A stretch of 64,000 bases of DNA from Bacillus gaemokensis (GTDB lineage Bacteria > Bacillota > Bacilli > Bacillales > Bacillaceae_G). The translations under genes were made by a program, and so were the position numbers. The notes beneath the pieces are model-generated. The model was not told the DNA's origin and did no database searches. It was given only the letters and a program-made list of their open reading frames with translations. This document shows, piece after piece, positions 1 to 11,080 of the stretch. Position 1 is the first letter of the stretch. Each line of letters opens with the position of its first letter. Where the stretch lies: contig NZ_LTAQ01000009.1 in assembly GCF_001590835.1 (NCBI RefSeq), positions 626-64,625 of the forward strand. Reading direction: 5' to 3'.

Positions 1-93
1 GGTTTTGAAGTACCCCCTAAATGAAAATTTTCTTTCTCTACAGTTAGTTATTTTGAGAAGTCAGCTCATTTTTTTGTTTTGGGGATGTTTACT

Positions 94-113
94 TTTCTTA
101 AGTTGATGGCGAT
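94..113. repeat. possible IS231-like terminal inverted repeat relic
   Basis: The 20 bases here read TTCTTAAGTTGATGGCGATG. From memory this closely resembles the terminal inverted repeat of IS231-type (IS4 family) elements of the B. cereus group. No transposase coding sequence is present next to it, so at most it is a solo end or a piece of a MIC231-type mini-element. The match is recalled, not searched. Confidence 0.3.
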
Positions 114-210
114 GGGGTCCCATCAACAAAACGCGAATTTCGTAATGTGTCATCGTATACATAATGAACAAAATTTGAATGTCTGATTATTCATTCTATT
201 ATGTGTAAAA

Positions 211-249
211 AAGAGGATATATGCTCTATATTGAACATAATATCCTCTT
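211..249 (-). terminator. lexA terminator
   Basis: A ten-base arm at 211-220 (AAGAGGATAT) pairs with 240-249. On the minus strand the hairpin is followed by a run of T, as expected for the end of the lexA transcript. The rest of 1-286 has no convincing gene. Confidence 0.7.
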
Positions 250-286
250 CTAATTATAGTATGTTTAAGTTTTACTGGTCTATTTT

Positions 287-907
287 TTAATGTAAATCAC
301 GATACACACCAATTACTTTTCCAATAACCGACACTTGTTTTAAAATGATAGGCTCTAGGGAAGAGTTTTCTGGTTGTAAGCGGAAATGATCTTTTTCTTT
401 ATAAAAACGTTTTACTGTTGCTTCGTTGTCTTCTGTTAGAGCAACTACAATCTCGCCGTTATATGCAGAATGCTGTTGACGAACTACAACTAAGTCTCCA
501 TCGAAAATACCTGCTTCAATCATACTATCCCCAGAGATTCGTAGCATAAATACTTGATCTGCTCCGGCAACAACGCTTGCAGGAAGTGGGAAGTGTTCTT
601 CTACACTCTCAACGGCTGTAATTGGTAATCCAGCTGTAACTTTTCCAACAATCGGGACTTGAACAACAGATTGTGTTTCTGTTGCTATTCTCATTTCTCC
701 TAAAATTTCAATAGCTCTTGGTTTTGTTGGATCACGTCGAATGTAACCTTTTTCTTCTAGACGCGATAAATGTCCGTGCACTGTAGAACTAGAAGCAAGG
801 CCAACGGCTTGACCAATTTCACGTACGGAAGGTGGATACCCTTTTTCTTGTACTTTTAGTTTAATGAAGTCGAGAATGTCTTGCTGGCGTTTTGTTAACT
901 TTTCCAT
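287..907 (-). CDS. lexA: LexA SOS repressor
   Basis: LexA represses the DNA-damage regulon and is inactivated by RecA-stimulated self-cleavage. The 206-residue protein has the N-terminal winged helix (about 1-70) and the C-terminal S24 peptidase domain. The Ala92-Gly93 cleavage bond (VTAGLP), Ser128 in GDSM and Lys166 in TVKRF are all visible. The start is supported by GAGGTG about ten bases upstream. It is divergent from a yneB-type recombinase. A LexA box lies in the shared promoter region, so autoregulation is expected. Family length and motifs are standard. In B. subtilis the divergent neighbour is yneA, which is not found here. Confidence 0.98.
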   Translation of the reverse strand: MEKLTKRQQDILDFIKLKVQEKGYPPSVREIGQAVGLASSSTVHGHLSRLEEKGYIRRDPTKPRAIEILGEMRIATETQSVVQVPIVGKVTAGLPITAVESVEEHFPLPASVVAGADQVFMLRISGDSMIEAGIFDGDLVVVRQQHSAYNGEIVVALTEDNEATVKRFYKEKDHFRLQPENSSLEPIILKQVSVIGKVIGVYRDLH

Positions 908-960
908 GTTCGTTTAACACCTCGTTTTCTTTCAATTTTCTTACTTATAAGTATAACATG

Positions 961-989
961 CGAAAAAACATTCTACAAACATAAGTTCG
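961..989. promoter_or_regulatory. LexA (DinR) box region between lexA and yneB
   Basis: Positions 976-989 read CAAACATAAGTTCG, one mismatch from the Bacillus consensus CGAAC-N4-GTTCG. A weaker half-matching site (7 of 10 conserved positions) lies at 961-974. The strong site sits at the presumed lexA -35 region (minus strand) and upstream of yneB, so it probably controls both. The consensus is established knowledge; the assignment is inference. Confidence 0.75.
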
Positions 990-1020
990 AACAACAGGGA
1001 GATTTATGATAAACTAATAG

Positions 1021-1707
<687 letters not shown>

Positions 1708-1734
1708 CTATTGTATGATAATAATCAGTTTTAA

Positions 1735-1991
<257 letters not shown>

Positions 1992-1992
<1 letters not shown>

Positions 1993-2017
1993 AAGATGGG
2001 CTACGCCCATCTTTTTT
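1992..2017. terminator. bidirectional terminator between ynzC and the metallophosphatase
   Basis: AAAGATGGGC and GCCCATCTTT form a perfect ten-base-pair stem with a three-base loop and T tracts on both strands, serving the convergent genes on either side. Confidence 0.85.
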
Positions 2018-2037
2018 AATTTTCATAGAAAGATTTG

Positions 2038-3621
2038 TTATTTGATAACTTTCCAATTCTGATTGGTCGTTGCTTCCACTGTCTTTCGTTCTAATATATA
2101 GTTGGTAATAAGCTCGGACATATCAATTGGTATTTCTTTTATGAGGGGCTTGTTTTTATACATAAAATAATTTCCGCCTCCGCTTGCACGATAATTGTTC
2201 ATAACGACATCGTGCTCTTGCTCAAGGTCAATAGGAGATCCTTTATACTGCAAGGAAACAACTCTTTCACCAATTGGTTTTGAGATGTTTAATATATATG
2301 AAATTCCTTCCCACATATCGTAGTTATAGTGCTGTGGTTTTGGTTCGTTATAGATAGGATTTACAATAATATCCCCGTCTGTATGTAACATGAAATATTC
2401 AGCAGATAGCTCAAGAGCTTCTTTTATATCTTTTCCCGCAACACGAATGACTTTTAATGTATTTGGGTAAATGTAATTAGAGACAATGTCTCTCATCGTA
2501 ATGTGGTTTGGAAAGCCAGGAGCTTCATTATGAAACAAGCTTGTGCAAGAAATGTCGACTCCAGCTACATTCATTTGTACTTTATTTATAAATTCAATAA
2601 AGGGATGATCATATAAACGTACTTGCATTGCATCGTGAATTCGCATGTCGCCGATGATGGTGCCAATTGGTTGATCTAGCCACTTTTGTGTCTGATTTTC
2701 ATAGTTAGATACAAGTGAAAGCACCGCTTCGTCTGCTTGAACACCTTTTACAGATAACAGTTCGGAATGACATTTCTTAATCATCCACCGATCATTATTT
2801 TGTTCTAATTCCACTTGAACTTTTCCTAATGAATGGCCGTTACATCCAGTTTGTAAAACTGTTACACCATTTACTTTCGCATTTGCAATAGAGCGATGTT
2901 GATGCCCTGTTAGTAATATATCCATACCGTCTATTTCTTGACACATTGCATATCCTTGATTTTCTCCGGTTAAAATTTCTGTCGGTTCTCCAGTTTGTAA
3001 ATTTCGCTCAAAACCGCCGTGGTATGCTATGACTAGTAAGTCTGGTTGCTCTTGTTCACGGATATAGGAAACCCATTTTTTTGTTGTTTTTAGTGCATCT
3101 TTAAATATTAAATCTTTAACATGTGCTGGCTGTTCCCAATTCGGAATATAATGCGTTGTTACTCCTACAATAGCCACTTTTATATTAGGTTCTATATGTT
3201 TTATGACATATGGTTTCCCGAAGTATGGTTCCTGTGTATTTTTATCTAAAATATTAGCGGATAGATAGGGCATATTTGCATTTGTAACAGCTCTATTTAA
3301 TACATCCATTCCATAATTAAATTCGTGATTTCCAATAACAGCTGCATCATAACCAATGTGATTAGCAAGTAAGGACATTGGGTTTTTTTTATTTTGTTCA
3401 TATGTAGCGTAGTGATAGGTGAAAGGGGTTCCTTGGATAAAATCTCCGTTATCAATTACAATTACATGTTCATGTTTGGAGCGTTCCTGCTTGATGCGTG
3501 TAGCGATTTTTGCTAATCCGAGTTCTGCTGATTCATTATTTCGATAGTGCAGTGGATAAACTGTACCATGTATATCGCTTGTTAATAGAATGTTTATATT
3601 TACAATTTTATTTTGCGTCAA
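2038..3621 (-). CDS. cytoplasmic bifunctional metallophosphatase / 5'-nucleotidase family
   Basis: An enzyme of the UshA/YfkN superfamily with an N-terminal calcineurin-like metallophosphatase domain (about 1-250) and a C-terminal 5'-nucleotidase domain (about 310-490). Metal-binding motifs are visible: DIHG, NGDFIQG, GNHEFNYG and GHQH. No signal peptide is present, so it should act inside the cell on nucleotides or cyclic nucleotides, unlike the secreted relative at 49.6 kb. I chose the TTG at 3621 because GAGAAGG lies eight bases upstream. The TTG at 3630 directly abuts that Shine-Dalgarno sequence. The precise substrate cannot be read from sequence. Confidence 0.85.
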   Translation of the reverse strand: MTQNKIVNINILLTSDIHGTVYPLHYRNNESAELGLAKIATRIKQERSKHEHVIVIDNGDFIQGTPFTYHYATYEQNKKNPMSLLANHIGYDAAVIGNHEFNYGMDVLNRAVTNANMPYLSANILDKNTQEPYFGKPYVIKHIEPNIKVAIVGVTTHYIPNWEQPAHVKDLIFKDALKTTKKWVSYIREQEQPDLLVIAYHGGFERNLQTGEPTEILTGENQGYAMCQEIDGMDILLTGHQHRSIANAKVNGVTVLQTGCNGHSLGKVQVELEQNNDRWMIKKCHSELLSVKGVQADEAVLSLVSNYENQTQKWLDQPIGTIIGDMRIHDAMQVRLYDHPFIEFINKVQMNVAGVDISCTSLFHNEAPGFPNHITMRDIVSNYIYPNTLKVIRVAGKDIKEALELSAEYFMLHTDGDIIVNPIYNEPKPQHYNYDMWEGISYILNISKPIGERVVSLQYKGSPIDLEQEHDVVMNNYRASGGGNYFMYKNKPLIKEIPIDMSELITNYILERKTVEATTNQNWKVIK

Positions 3622-3805
3622 TTTTATCAACCTTCTCTATTGTTATTTTATGATAAATCATAACAGATATTTAGGAGGGTGTTTGTATAGAATGTTTAGA
3701 AAGTGTAAAGATTCTGTAAATTAAACACTGAACTTGAAAATATATGCTATATTTCTACATGTTTACAGCTTGTTATTTTATAACTAAAAAATTGGAGGCT
3801 TTGAC

Positions 3806-4744
3806 ATGTTGAAAAAAGTTTTCGCGATGGGAGCAACAACACTGCTAGCGGTGGGGTTATTAAGCGGTTGTGGAGCAAAAGAATCGAGTGCAAATAAAAG
3901 TGAAAAGACGAAAAAAGGGTATGTTCCGAAAACGTTAAATGTTCAATTTGTTCCTTCGCAAAATGCGGATACGTTAGAAGCAAAAGCAAAACCGTTAGAA
4001 AAGTTGTTAAGCGATAAGCTTAATATTCCTGTAAAAGTTAGTGTTTCAACGAATTACAACACAATTGTAGAAGCAATGGCATCTAAGCAAGTAGATGTAG
4101 GCTTTTTACCCCCAACAGCGTATGTGTTAGCTCATGAAAAGAAAGCGGCAAATGTAATATTACAAGCACAGCGTTTTGGAGTAGATGAAGCGACAGGACA
4201 ACCAACAAAAGATTTAGTAGACTTTTATAAATCTGAGTTTGTTGTAAAGAAAGATTCTAGTATTAACAGTATTAAGGATTTAAAAGGTAAAAAAATTGGA
4301 TATCAAGATGTGACATCTTCCGCAGGCTATGTGTGGCCAGCAGCTGTTTTAATGAAAGAGGGAGTCGATCCATTAAAAGATGTGAAACCTGTTACATTAA
4401 AAGGTCATGATCAATCTATTATTGCTCTTTTAAATGGGGATGTTGATGCAGCGGTTGTATTCCAAGACGCTCGCAATATTGTTAAAAAAGATTATCCAGA
4501 TGTATTTGATAAGACAAAAATTGTGAAATTCACAGAAAAAATTCCAAATGATACGATTTCTGTACGTTCGGATTTAGACGCTGAATGGAGCAAGAAATTG
4601 CAAGATGCGTTTATTGAGATTGGAAAGAATGAAGAAGGTCATAAAATCATTAAAGAAGTGTACTCACATGAAGGATATGTGAAATCAGATGATAGTAAGT
4701 TTGATATTGTTCGTGACTATGGAAAGAAAGTAAAAACGCAGTAA
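3806..4744 (+). CDS. phnD: phosphonate/phosphite ABC transporter substrate-binding lipoprotein
   Basis: A 312-residue lipoprotein with signal peptide and lipobox LLSG-Cys23, followed by a Lys-rich linker and a PhnD-type periplasmic-binding domain (about 45-300). It captures phosphonates, phosphite or a similar oxyanion outside the membrane and delivers it to PhnE. The ATG has a TTGGAGG site seven bases upstream. It is first in the phnD-phnC-phnE-phnE cluster. No phosphonate-degrading genes (C-P lyase, phosphonatase) or ptxD-like gene lie nearby, so the real ligand is open; a thiamine precursor or other oxyanion is also possible. Confidence 0.9.
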   Translation: MLKKVFAMGATTLLAVGLLSGCGAKESSANKSEKTKKGYVPKTLNVQFVPSQNADTLEAKAKPLEKLLSDKLNIPVKVSVSTNYNTIVEAMASKQVDVGFLPPTAYVLAHEKKAANVILQAQRFGVDEATGQPTKDLVDFYKSEFVVKKDSSINSIKDLKGKKIGYQDVTSSAGYVWPAAVLMKEGVDPLKDVKPVTLKGHDQSIIALLNGDVDAAVVFQDARNIVKKDYPDVFDKTKIVKFTEKIPNDTISVRSDLDAEWSKKLQDAFIEIGKNEEGHKIIKEVYSHEGYVKSDDSKFDIVRDYGKKVKTQ

Positions 4745-4860
4745 TCTATAGATTGCTTTTGAATAATAATTAAAAATGGCGACTAGCTGAAACGATATTC
4801 AGTTTCCGTTAGTTTGCCGTTTTTGAGTTTCTTATAACATGTAGAAAGTAGGTAAGACGT

Positions 4861-5634
4861 GTGATAGAGTTTCAAAATGTTTCTAAAGTATATCAGAATG
4901 GTACAAAAGGATTGAATAAGATCAATGTGAAGATTCATAAAGGTGAATTTGTTGTTACAGTTGGCTTATCTGGAGCTGGAAAATCAACGCTTCTTCGATC
5001 CATTAATCGTCTTCACGAAATTACCGATGGAGAAATTTTCATTGATGGACAATCGATTACAGCTGCAAAAGGAAAAGAGTTACGGCACCTTCGCCGAGAT
5101 ATCGGCATGATTTTTCAAAGTTTTAATCTTGTAAAGCGATCTACTGTGTTGAAAAATGTATTAGCTGGACGTATAGGATATCATTCTACAATGCGCACAA
5201 CGTTCGGGCTTTTTCCGAAAGAGGATGTAGAGCTTGCATTTCGGGCATTAGAACGTGTGAATATTTTAGAAAAAGCATATGCGAGAGCTGATGAACTATC
5301 AGGGGGTCAACAGCAACGTGTTTCAATTGCAAGAGCATTAGCGCAAGAAGCAAAAATCATTTTAGCAGATGAACCGATTGCCTCTTTAGATCCACTTACT
5401 ACGAAACAAGTGATGGATGATTTAAAGCAAATTAATAAGGAATTAGGAATTACAACAATTGTAAACTTACATTCTATTGATTTAGCGAGAGAATATGCAA
5501 CGCGTATTATTGGGTTGCATGCAGGAGAAATAGTTTTTGATGGTCCGGTGGAAGAAGCAACCGATGAGAAATTCGCTGAAATTTATGGTCGTCCTATTCA
5601 TAAAGATGAGTTTTTAGGAGTGGCGGTAAAATGA
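4861..5634 (+). CDS. phnC: phosphonate-type ABC transporter ATP-binding protein
   Basis: A 257-residue ABC ATPase with Walker [10 protein letters not shown], signature LSGGQQQR, Walker B IILADEP and the D-loop SLD. It energises the two PhnE permeases. Translation starts at GTG with a modest upstream site (GTAGGTAAG). The last four bases overlap phnE (ATGA), which implies translational coupling. PhnC assignment rests on sequence type and operon order. Confidence 0.92.
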   Translation: MIEFQNVSKVYQNGTKGLNKINVKIHKGEFVVTVGLSGAGKSTLLRSINRLHEITDGEIFIDGQSITAAKGKELRHLRRDIGMIFQSFNLVKRSTVLKNVLAGRIGYHSTMRTTFGLFPKEDVELAFRALERVNILEKAYARADELSGGQQQRVSIARALAQEAKIILADEPIASLDPLTTKQVMDDLKQINKELGITTIVNLHSIDLAREYATRIIGLHAGEIVFDGPVEEATDEKFAEIYGRPIHKDEFLGVAVK

Positions 5635-6428
5635 ACGAAGTGACAATGAATACAAAATCAATGCCGAAGCCACCAAATAAACTGAAACACGTGTTAACAT
5701 TGGTACTTATTATTTTATTATTTTGGGGGAGTAGTGTACAAGTAGATGCATCTTTCTCGAAGCTTGTAATGGGTCTTCCGAATATGTTGGAGTTGCTGAA
5801 AGAAATGGTACCACCAGAATGGAGTTATTTTAAAACAATTACGCCGGCAATTTTGGACACAATTCGAATGGCGATTATTGGAACAACTTTGGGAGCGATT
5901 CTCGCCATGCCGCTTGCATTGTTTGCAGCAAGTAATGTATTTTCATCTGCTTTTTTATATGGTCTGGCTAGATTTTTTTTAAATATAATTCGTACAATAC
6001 CGGATTTATTATTAGCGGCAATTTTTGTTGCGATTTTTGGGATTGGTCCGCTCCCAGGCATTTTAGCACTTACTTTTTTCTCTGTTGGACTTGTTGCAAA
6101 ATTATTGTATGAATCAATTGAATCCATTGATCCAGGGCCATTAGAAGCGATGACAGCAGTAGGGGCGAATAAAGTGCAGTGGATTGTATATGCAGTCATT
6201 CCGCAAGTAACAGCACATTTTGTGTCCTATGTTTTGTATACATTTGAAGTGAATGTGCGTGCGGCGGCTGTTTTAGGGTTAGTCGGTGCCGGTGGAATTG
6301 GATTGTATTACGATCGCACACTTGGGTTCTTACAATACCAACAAACAGCTTCTATTATTATATATACGCTTATTGTTGTATTATTGATTGACTATGTGGG
6401 TACAGTAGTACGGGAGAAATTATTATGA
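5631..6428 (+). CDS. phnE: phosphonate-type ABC transporter permease (PhnE, first copy)
   Basis: A 265-residue inner-membrane permease with about six transmembrane segments and the EAA-loop sequence [10 protein letters not shown] near residue 180, which docks the ATPase. It overlaps phnC by four bases and the next permease gene by four bases. With the second PhnE it should form a heterodimeric channel, as in other two-permease phn operons of Bacillus. Confidence 0.9.
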   Translation: MNEVTMNTKSMPKPPNKLKHVLTLVLIILLFWGSSVQVDASFSKLVMGLPNMLELLKEMVPPEWSYFKTITPAILDTIRMAIIGTTLGAILAMPLALFAASNVFSSAFLYGLARFFLNIIRTIPDLLLAAIFVAIFGIGPLPGILALTFFSVGLVAKLLYESIESIDPGPLEAMTAVGANKVQWIVYAVIPQVTAHFVSYVLYTFEVNVRAAAVLGLVGAGGIGLYYDRTLGFLQYQQTASIIIYTLIVVLLIDYVGTVVREKLL

Positions 6429-7228
6429 GTAGATCGACAATCACAATACCAAAACAGAAGAAACCAAGTTTATATCGCTGGGGGATTCTTATTGCACTAG
6501 CCGCTTTATACGTTTGGGCATTTTCAGGTATACCAATGGATGGGATAAAAGAAACAGCTGGCCAAATTACAAAGGCCATTATGACAGGAATGTTCAATCC
6601 AGATTGGGCGTATGTATCTTTACCAGGTGGTGAGGATTTATTGCACGGGCTGATTGATACGCTAGCAATTGCTGTATTAGGTACATTTATATCGGCTTTT
6701 TTGTGCGTGCCATTTGCATTTTGGGCAGCGACAAATATGAGTACAGGAAGAATGACTTCTGGGATAGGGAAGTTTGTATTAAGTTTTATTCGGACGTTTC
6801 CTGAACTAGTCATGGCTCTTCTTTTTATAAAAGCAGTTGGTCCTGGTTCTTTTGCGGGCGTATTAGCTTTAGGGTTACATTCGATTGGTATGCTTGGAAA
6901 ATTATATTCTGAAGGGATTGAGAATATAGATAAAGGGCCTACTGAGGCATTGATTGCTACTGGAGCAAATCGTTTTCAAGTACTTTGGTATGCAGTCTTG
7001 CCACAAGTATTACCGGATTTTTTATCGTATACGTTATACCGATTTGAAATTAATATCCGATCTGCTGCTATTTTAGGTGTTATCGGAGCAGGCGGAATTG
7101 GAACACCGTTAATTTTTGCATTAAGCTCTCGGAATTGGTCGCGTGTAGGAATCATCTTGCTCGGGATTATTATAATGGTTATTATTATTGATTTCATTTC
7201 TAGTTCAATTCGAAAGCGGATTGTATGA
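6425..7228 (+). CDS. phnE: phosphonate-type ABC transporter permease (PhnE, second copy)
   Basis: A 267-residue paralogue of the preceding permease with the same topology and EAA loop (EALIATGANRFQ). It shares the ATGA overlap at its start. The downstream hairpin at 7249-7298 probably ends the operon. The two permeases are clearly diverged, so they are an old pair and not a recent duplication. Confidence 0.9.
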   Translation: MSRSTITIPKQKKPSLYRWGILIALAALYVWAFSGIPMDGIKETAGQITKAIMTGMFNPDWAYVSLPGGEDLLHGLIDTLAIAVLGTFISAFLCVPFAFWAATNMSTGRMTSGIGKFVLSFIRTFPELVMALLFIKAVGPGSFAGVLALGLHSIGMLGKLYSEGIENIDKGPTEALIATGANRFQVLWYAVLPQVLPDFLSYTLYRFEINIRSAAILGVIGAGGIGTPLIFALSSRNWSRVGIILLGIIIMVIIIDFISSSIRKRIV

Positions 7229-7248
7229 ATCGTTTATAGAGGTTATTG

Positions 7249-7298
7249 AAAAAAGCATCTTTTATTTCGGCTAAGTGCCCAATAAGAGGTGTTTTTTG
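7249..7298 (+). terminator. phn operon terminator
   Basis: An A-rich arm beginning AAAAAGCATCTTTTA pairs imperfectly with a downstream arm ending in GTGTTTTTT, followed by more T. Confidence 0.6.
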
Positions 7299-7362
7299 TT
7301 TTATAGGGGGCTATTGATATGAAAAAATTTTGAGGGAATGCTACTATCTTAGAGGTGATGGG

Positions 7363-7758
7363 ATGATTCAGTTTTGTAAATGCTTATTTTTATATGGTGC
7401 TAGTATTTGTTGTTTAGTGGATATTTCAAAGGTACAGGAACTGGTTCCTGTAATTATGGAAACATATACTGATATGTCTGAAAAGAATAATTGGATTGAA
7501 GTTCCAAAAGAAACGAAAGAAATTACGATATATGTGAAAGCAAAACATACCGATACCATGCTGTTTTGGCTCGTTCCAACGGGTACAGCAACATGGGAAG
7601 AAAGACAATTAATCGGATATGATATTAATGGAGCGGACGGGTGGTCTTTGAAATGGAATGTAAGTGGAAAGATGTTACATCATCATATATGTGTACAAGC
7701 TCTTGGTGTGACATCGATAAGTAGCGATTTAATTAATGTCCATACAGAATATAAATAA
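7363..7758 (+). CDS. hypothetical protein, about 131 residues
   Basis: A small soluble protein that I do not recognise. The ATG at 7363 was chosen because AGAGGTGATGG lies just upstream; an in-frame TTG 33 bases earlier lacks a site. The N-terminus is slightly hydrophobic with two Cys pairs (FCKCLF and SICCLV). The middle (EVPKETKEITIYVKAKHTD) and the C-terminal part read like a beta-rich domain, and the residues around GADGWSLKWNV suggest an immunoglobulin-like sandwich. It stands alone after the phn terminator. Function unknown. Confidence 0.6.
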   Translation: MIQFCKCLFLYGASICCLVDISKVQELVPVIMETYTDMSEKNNWIEVPKETKEITIYVKAKHTDTMLFWLVPTGTATWEERQLIGYDINGADGWSLKWNVSGKMLHHHICVQALGVTSISSDLINVHTEYK

Positions 7759-8057
7759 AGAAATAGGTGTTCTAAAAAAAGGTTTGTAGCTATAGTGATT
7801 GGGCGAGAGAAAATAAAGAAATGAAAATATTTAATAGCTATGAATAAAAATACAGATAATTCCCTTTGTTTTCAAAATACAAACAATGAAAAAGTATGGC
7901 AGATTGAATGCCCATACATTCCGGAAATCACAGTTTTTTTTATAAAAAATCGAAAAAACATCAACATATTTGTCGATACATGTTGTATAATCTTGCGTGG
8001 GAAGCTATCATATAAATGTGTAAAACGTTTACTAATATAAGCGAAGGGAAGAATAGC

Positions 8058-10058
8058 ATGTCACATTCAATCGAACAACTTTCTATCAACACGATTCGCA
8101 CATTATCCATCGATGCGATTGAAAAAGCAAACTCTGGTCACCCAGGAATGCCAATGGGGGCAGCACCAATGGCTTATACATTATGGACGCAATTTATGAA
8201 ACATAATCCAAATAACCCAACGTGGTTTAACCGCGATCGTTTCGTATTATCTGCAGGTCATGGTTCAATGTTATTATATAGCCTACTTCATCTATCTGGT
8301 TACGACGTAACAATGGATGACTTAAAGAACTTCCGTCAATGGGGAAGTAAAACTCCAGGGCATCCTGAATTTGGTCATACAGCAGGCGTAGACGCAACAA
8401 CTGGCCCACTTGGACAAGGTATTTCAACAGCTGTTGGTATGGCGATGGCTGAAAGACATTTAGCAGCGAAGTACAACCGTGATGCGTACAATGTAGTTGA
8501 TCATTATACATATGCAATTTGCGGTGACGGCGACTTAATGGAAGGCGTTTCTGCTGAAGCATCTTCATTAGCTGCTCATTTAGGGTTAGGTCGACTTGTT
8601 GTGTTGTATGATTCTAACGACATTTCATTAGATGGCGATTTAAATCGTTCATTCTCAGAAAGTGTAGAAGATCGTTATAAAGCATACGGCTGGCAAGTAA
8701 TCCGTGTTGAAGATGGAAATGATATTGAAGAGGTTGCGAAAGCAATTGAAGAAGCGAAAGCTGACGAAAAACGCCCAACGCTAATTGAAGTAAGAACAAC
8801 AATTGGTTTCGGTTCTCCAAACAAATCAGGAAAATCTGCTTCACATGGTTCTCCACTTGGTGTAGACGAAACGAAATTAACAAAAGAAACATATGCTTGG
8901 TCATTTGAGCAAGATTTCCACGTGCCAGAAGAAGTTTATGATAACTTCCGTAAAACGGTACAAGATGCTGGTGAAACAGCACAAGCTGCATGGAATACAA
9001 TGTTCGGTGAATATGCACAAGCATATCCAGAATTAGCAAATGAATTACAAGCAGCAATGAAAGGTCTTCTTCCAGAAGGTTGGGATCAAAACTTACCAAC
9101 TTATGAATTAGGATCAAAAACGGCAACTCGTTCTTCTTCAGGTGCTGTAATTAATGCGATTGCAGAAGCTGTACCATCATTCTTTGGTGGATCTGCAGAC
9201 CTTGCTGGTTCTAACAAAACATACATGAATAATGAAAAAGACTTTACAAGAGCTGACTACAGCGGTAAAAACATTTGGTACGGTGTACGTGAGTTCGCAA
9301 TGGGTGCAGCAATGAACGGTATTGCACTTCATGGCGGTTTAAAAACTTACGGTGGTACGTTCTTCGTATTCTCTGATTACTTACGTCCAGCAATTCGTCT
9401 TGCGGCGTTAATGCAATTACCTGTAACATATGTGTTTACACATGACAGTATTGCAGTAGGAGAAGATGGACCGACTCATGAACCAGTTGAACAACTAGCA
9501 GCGCTTCGTGCGATGCCAAACGTATCTGTTATTCGTCCTGCTGACGGTAACGAATCTGTTGCAGCTTGGAAATTAGCGTTAGAATCTACAAAAACACCGA
9601 CTGCATTAATTCTAACTCGTCAAGATCTTCCAACATTAGAAGGTGCAAAAGACGAGACGTATGAAAAAGTGTCAAAAGGTGCATATGTAATTTCTGCAAG
9701 CAAGAAAGAAACTGCTGATGCAATCCTACTTGCAACTGGTTCTGAAGTAAGCTTAGCAATTGAAGCTCAAAAAGCATTAGCAGCAGATGGTATTGACGCA
9801 GCTGTTGTCAGCATGCCATCTATGGATCGATTTGAAGCACAATCTGCTGAATACAAAGAATCTGTATTACCAAAAGCAGTAACGAAACGTTTCGCAATCG
9901 AAATGGGTGCTACTTTCGGATGGCACCGTTACGTTGGTCTTGATGGAGATGTATTAGGTATCGATACATTCGGTGCTTCTGCTCCTGGTGAAAAGATCAT
10001 CGAAGAGTATGGCTTTACTGTAGAAAATGTTGTTCGTAAAGTAAAAGAAATGCTTTAA
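8058..10058 (+). CDS. tkt: transketolase
   Basis: Transketolase transfers two-carbon ketol units in the non-oxidative pentose phosphate pathway using thiamine diphosphate. The 666-residue protein has an N-terminal diphosphate-binding domain (GHPGMPMG, and GDGDLMEG near residue 155), a pyrimidine-binding middle domain ([15 protein letters not shown]) and a C-terminal domain. I set the start at ATG 8058, 14 codons inside the longest frame, because GAAGGGAAG precedes it. A TATAAT at 7986-7991 is a candidate -10 box. It occupies the position tkt has after ynzC in B. subtilis, apart from the phn insertion. Confidence 0.97.
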   Translation: MSHSIEQLSINTIRTLSIDAIEKANSGHPGMPMGAAPMAYTLWTQFMKHNPNNPTWFNRDRFVLSAGHGSMLLYSLLHLSGYDVTMDDLKNFRQWGSKTPGHPEFGHTAGVDATTGPLGQGISTAVGMAMAERHLAAKYNRDAYNVVDHYTYAICGDGDLMEGVSAEASSLAAHLGLGRLVVLYDSNDISLDGDLNRSFSESVEDRYKAYGWQVIRVEDGNDIEEVAKAIEEAKADEKRPTLIEVRTTIGFGSPNKSGKSASHGSPLGVDETKLTKETYAWSFEQDFHVPEEVYDNFRKTVQDAGETAQAAWNTMFGEYAQAYPELANELQAAMKGLLPEGWDQNLPTYELGSKTATRSSSGAVINAIAEAVPSFFGGSADLAGSNKTYMNNEKDFTRADYSGKNIWYGVREFAMGAAMNGIALHGGLKTYGGTFFVFSDYLRPAIRLAALMQLPVTYVFTHDSIAVGEDGPTHEPVEQLAALRAMPNVSVIRPADGNESVAAWKLALESTKTPTALILTRQDLPTLEGAKDETYEKVSKGAYVISASKKETADAILLATGSEVSLAIEAQKALAADGIDAAVVSMPSMDRFEAQSAEYKESVLPKAVTKRFAIEMGATFGWHRYVGLDGDVLGIDTFGASAPGEKIIEEYGFTVENVVRKVKEML

Positions 10059-10067
10059 TGATTTGTG

Positions 10068-10098
10068 AAAAATCTCTCCGGCATGGAGAGATTTTTCT
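10068..10098 (+). terminator. tkt terminator
   Basis: AAAAATCTCTCC pairs with GGAGAGATTTTT across a short loop, with the T run contained in the second arm. Confidence 0.85.
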
Positions 10099-10216
10099 AT
10101 GTAAATGAGTTTATTCGACAGAAAAAGTTTTTTCTTTCTCCGTAGTCAGACAATCATTGCATATTTTCTTCTATATAATGTAGAGAAAAAAGGTTGTCCA
10201 GATCGGGAGGGAAAGA

Positions 10217-10657
10217 ATGAAAACGTATGAATTGTATTTGATTCAAGAAGATATTGCGAAGGCATACTTTGGTCGTGAATATTTGTTTTTTGATTTATTT
10301 GCTCGATTTTCAGAGTCTGGTTCCCTTTCAGAAAAAAAAGTGTTATATAAGCAGATGATGTATATTACGATGCCATTACAAGTAATGAAAATTCACCATA
10401 AATTAGAACAGGCTTTACGCAGTCTTGGGAAGTATAATCGAACGCATCATATGCACATGCTTTATACTGGGGCGGAATATGGTGAAATAACGGTAAAATC
10501 ACGATATATTCAAATGAACACATCTGGAAATGTATCAATGGAAACAACTTTCTTTGAGGTGCTTAGGAAATGTGAATTAACATTTTTAGCGATGGATTAT
10601 GAAAATAAACGATACGGCTGGTTAAATCCTTTGAAACAAGTCAGAACATATGTGTAA
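10217..10657 (+). CDS. sirA: SirA-like sporulation inhibitor of replication
   Basis: A 146-residue protein matching B. subtilis SirA (YneE) in length, composition and position between tkt and yneF. SirA is made at the onset of sporulation under Spo0A control. It binds domain I of DnaA to block new rounds of replication. The N-terminus (MKTYELYLIQEDIAKAYFGR) carries the conserved aromatic surface expected of the family. CGGGAGG lies just upstream of the ATG. The call is based on recognition plus synteny. Confidence 0.85.
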   Translation: MKTYELYLIQEDIAKAYFGREYLFFDLFARFSESGSLSEKKVLYKQMMYITMPLQVMKIHHKLEQALRSLGKYNRTHHMHMLYTGAEYGEITVKSRYIQMNTSGNVSMETTFFEVLRKCELTFLAMDYENKRYGWLNPLKQVRTYV

Positions 10658-10735
10658 AAAATGTCGAATATAATCTTGTCTTATTGAAAAGGTTTTAGTA
10701 CACTGTAAGGTAGACAACATGAAGGAGGAAAATAT

Positions 10736-10957
10736 ATGCCAATTTGGTTAGGTATTCTAGTGGGCGTATTAGCACTAGTAGCAGGCGTGGCGTTAGGATT
10801 TTTCATCGCCCGTAAATACATGATGAATTACTTAGAAAAAAATCCACCAATTAATGAACAAATGTTAAAGATGATGATGATGCAAATGGGACAAAAACCA
10901 TCCCAAAAGAAGATCAATCAAATGATGAGCGCAATGAGCAAACAACAAATGAAATAA
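10736..10957 (+). CDS. yneF: YneF-like small membrane protein (UPF0154)
   Basis: A 73-residue protein with one N-terminal transmembrane helix (about 3-24, with a [14 protein letters not shown] core) and a Met- and Lys-rich cytoplasmic tail typical of UPF0154. The site GAAGGAGG lies a few bases upstream. Biological role not established. It follows sirA exactly as in B. subtilis. A hairpin ends the unit at 10963-10995. Confidence 0.92.
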   Translation: MPIWLGILVGVLALVAGVALGFFIARKYMMNYLEKNPPINEQMLKMMMMQMGQKPSQKKINQMMSAMSKQQMK

Positions 10958-10962
10958 GCGCT

Positions 10963-10995
10963 AAGGGGCACTCGATGAGAGTGTCCTTTCCTTTT
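10963..10995 (+). terminator. yneF terminator
   Basis: AAGGGGCACTC pairs with GAGTGTCCTTT, followed by a C/T-rich tail. Confidence 0.7.
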
Positions 10996-11080
10996 GGGCG
11001 TATTTAGTGTTTAAAACTTTTAAAAATTCTGTAATTTTGATAAACTGAAAACATCGCTCATTTCAAGGGAGGGGGATATA

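Noticed and set aside
7840-8040. 66-residue ORF before tkt
   Set aside because: No ribosome site, unusual composition, and it covers the likely tkt promoter.
8016-8057. Longer start for transketolase
   Set aside because: The extra 14 residues would include the Shine-Dalgarno sequence; ATG 8058 is the family start.
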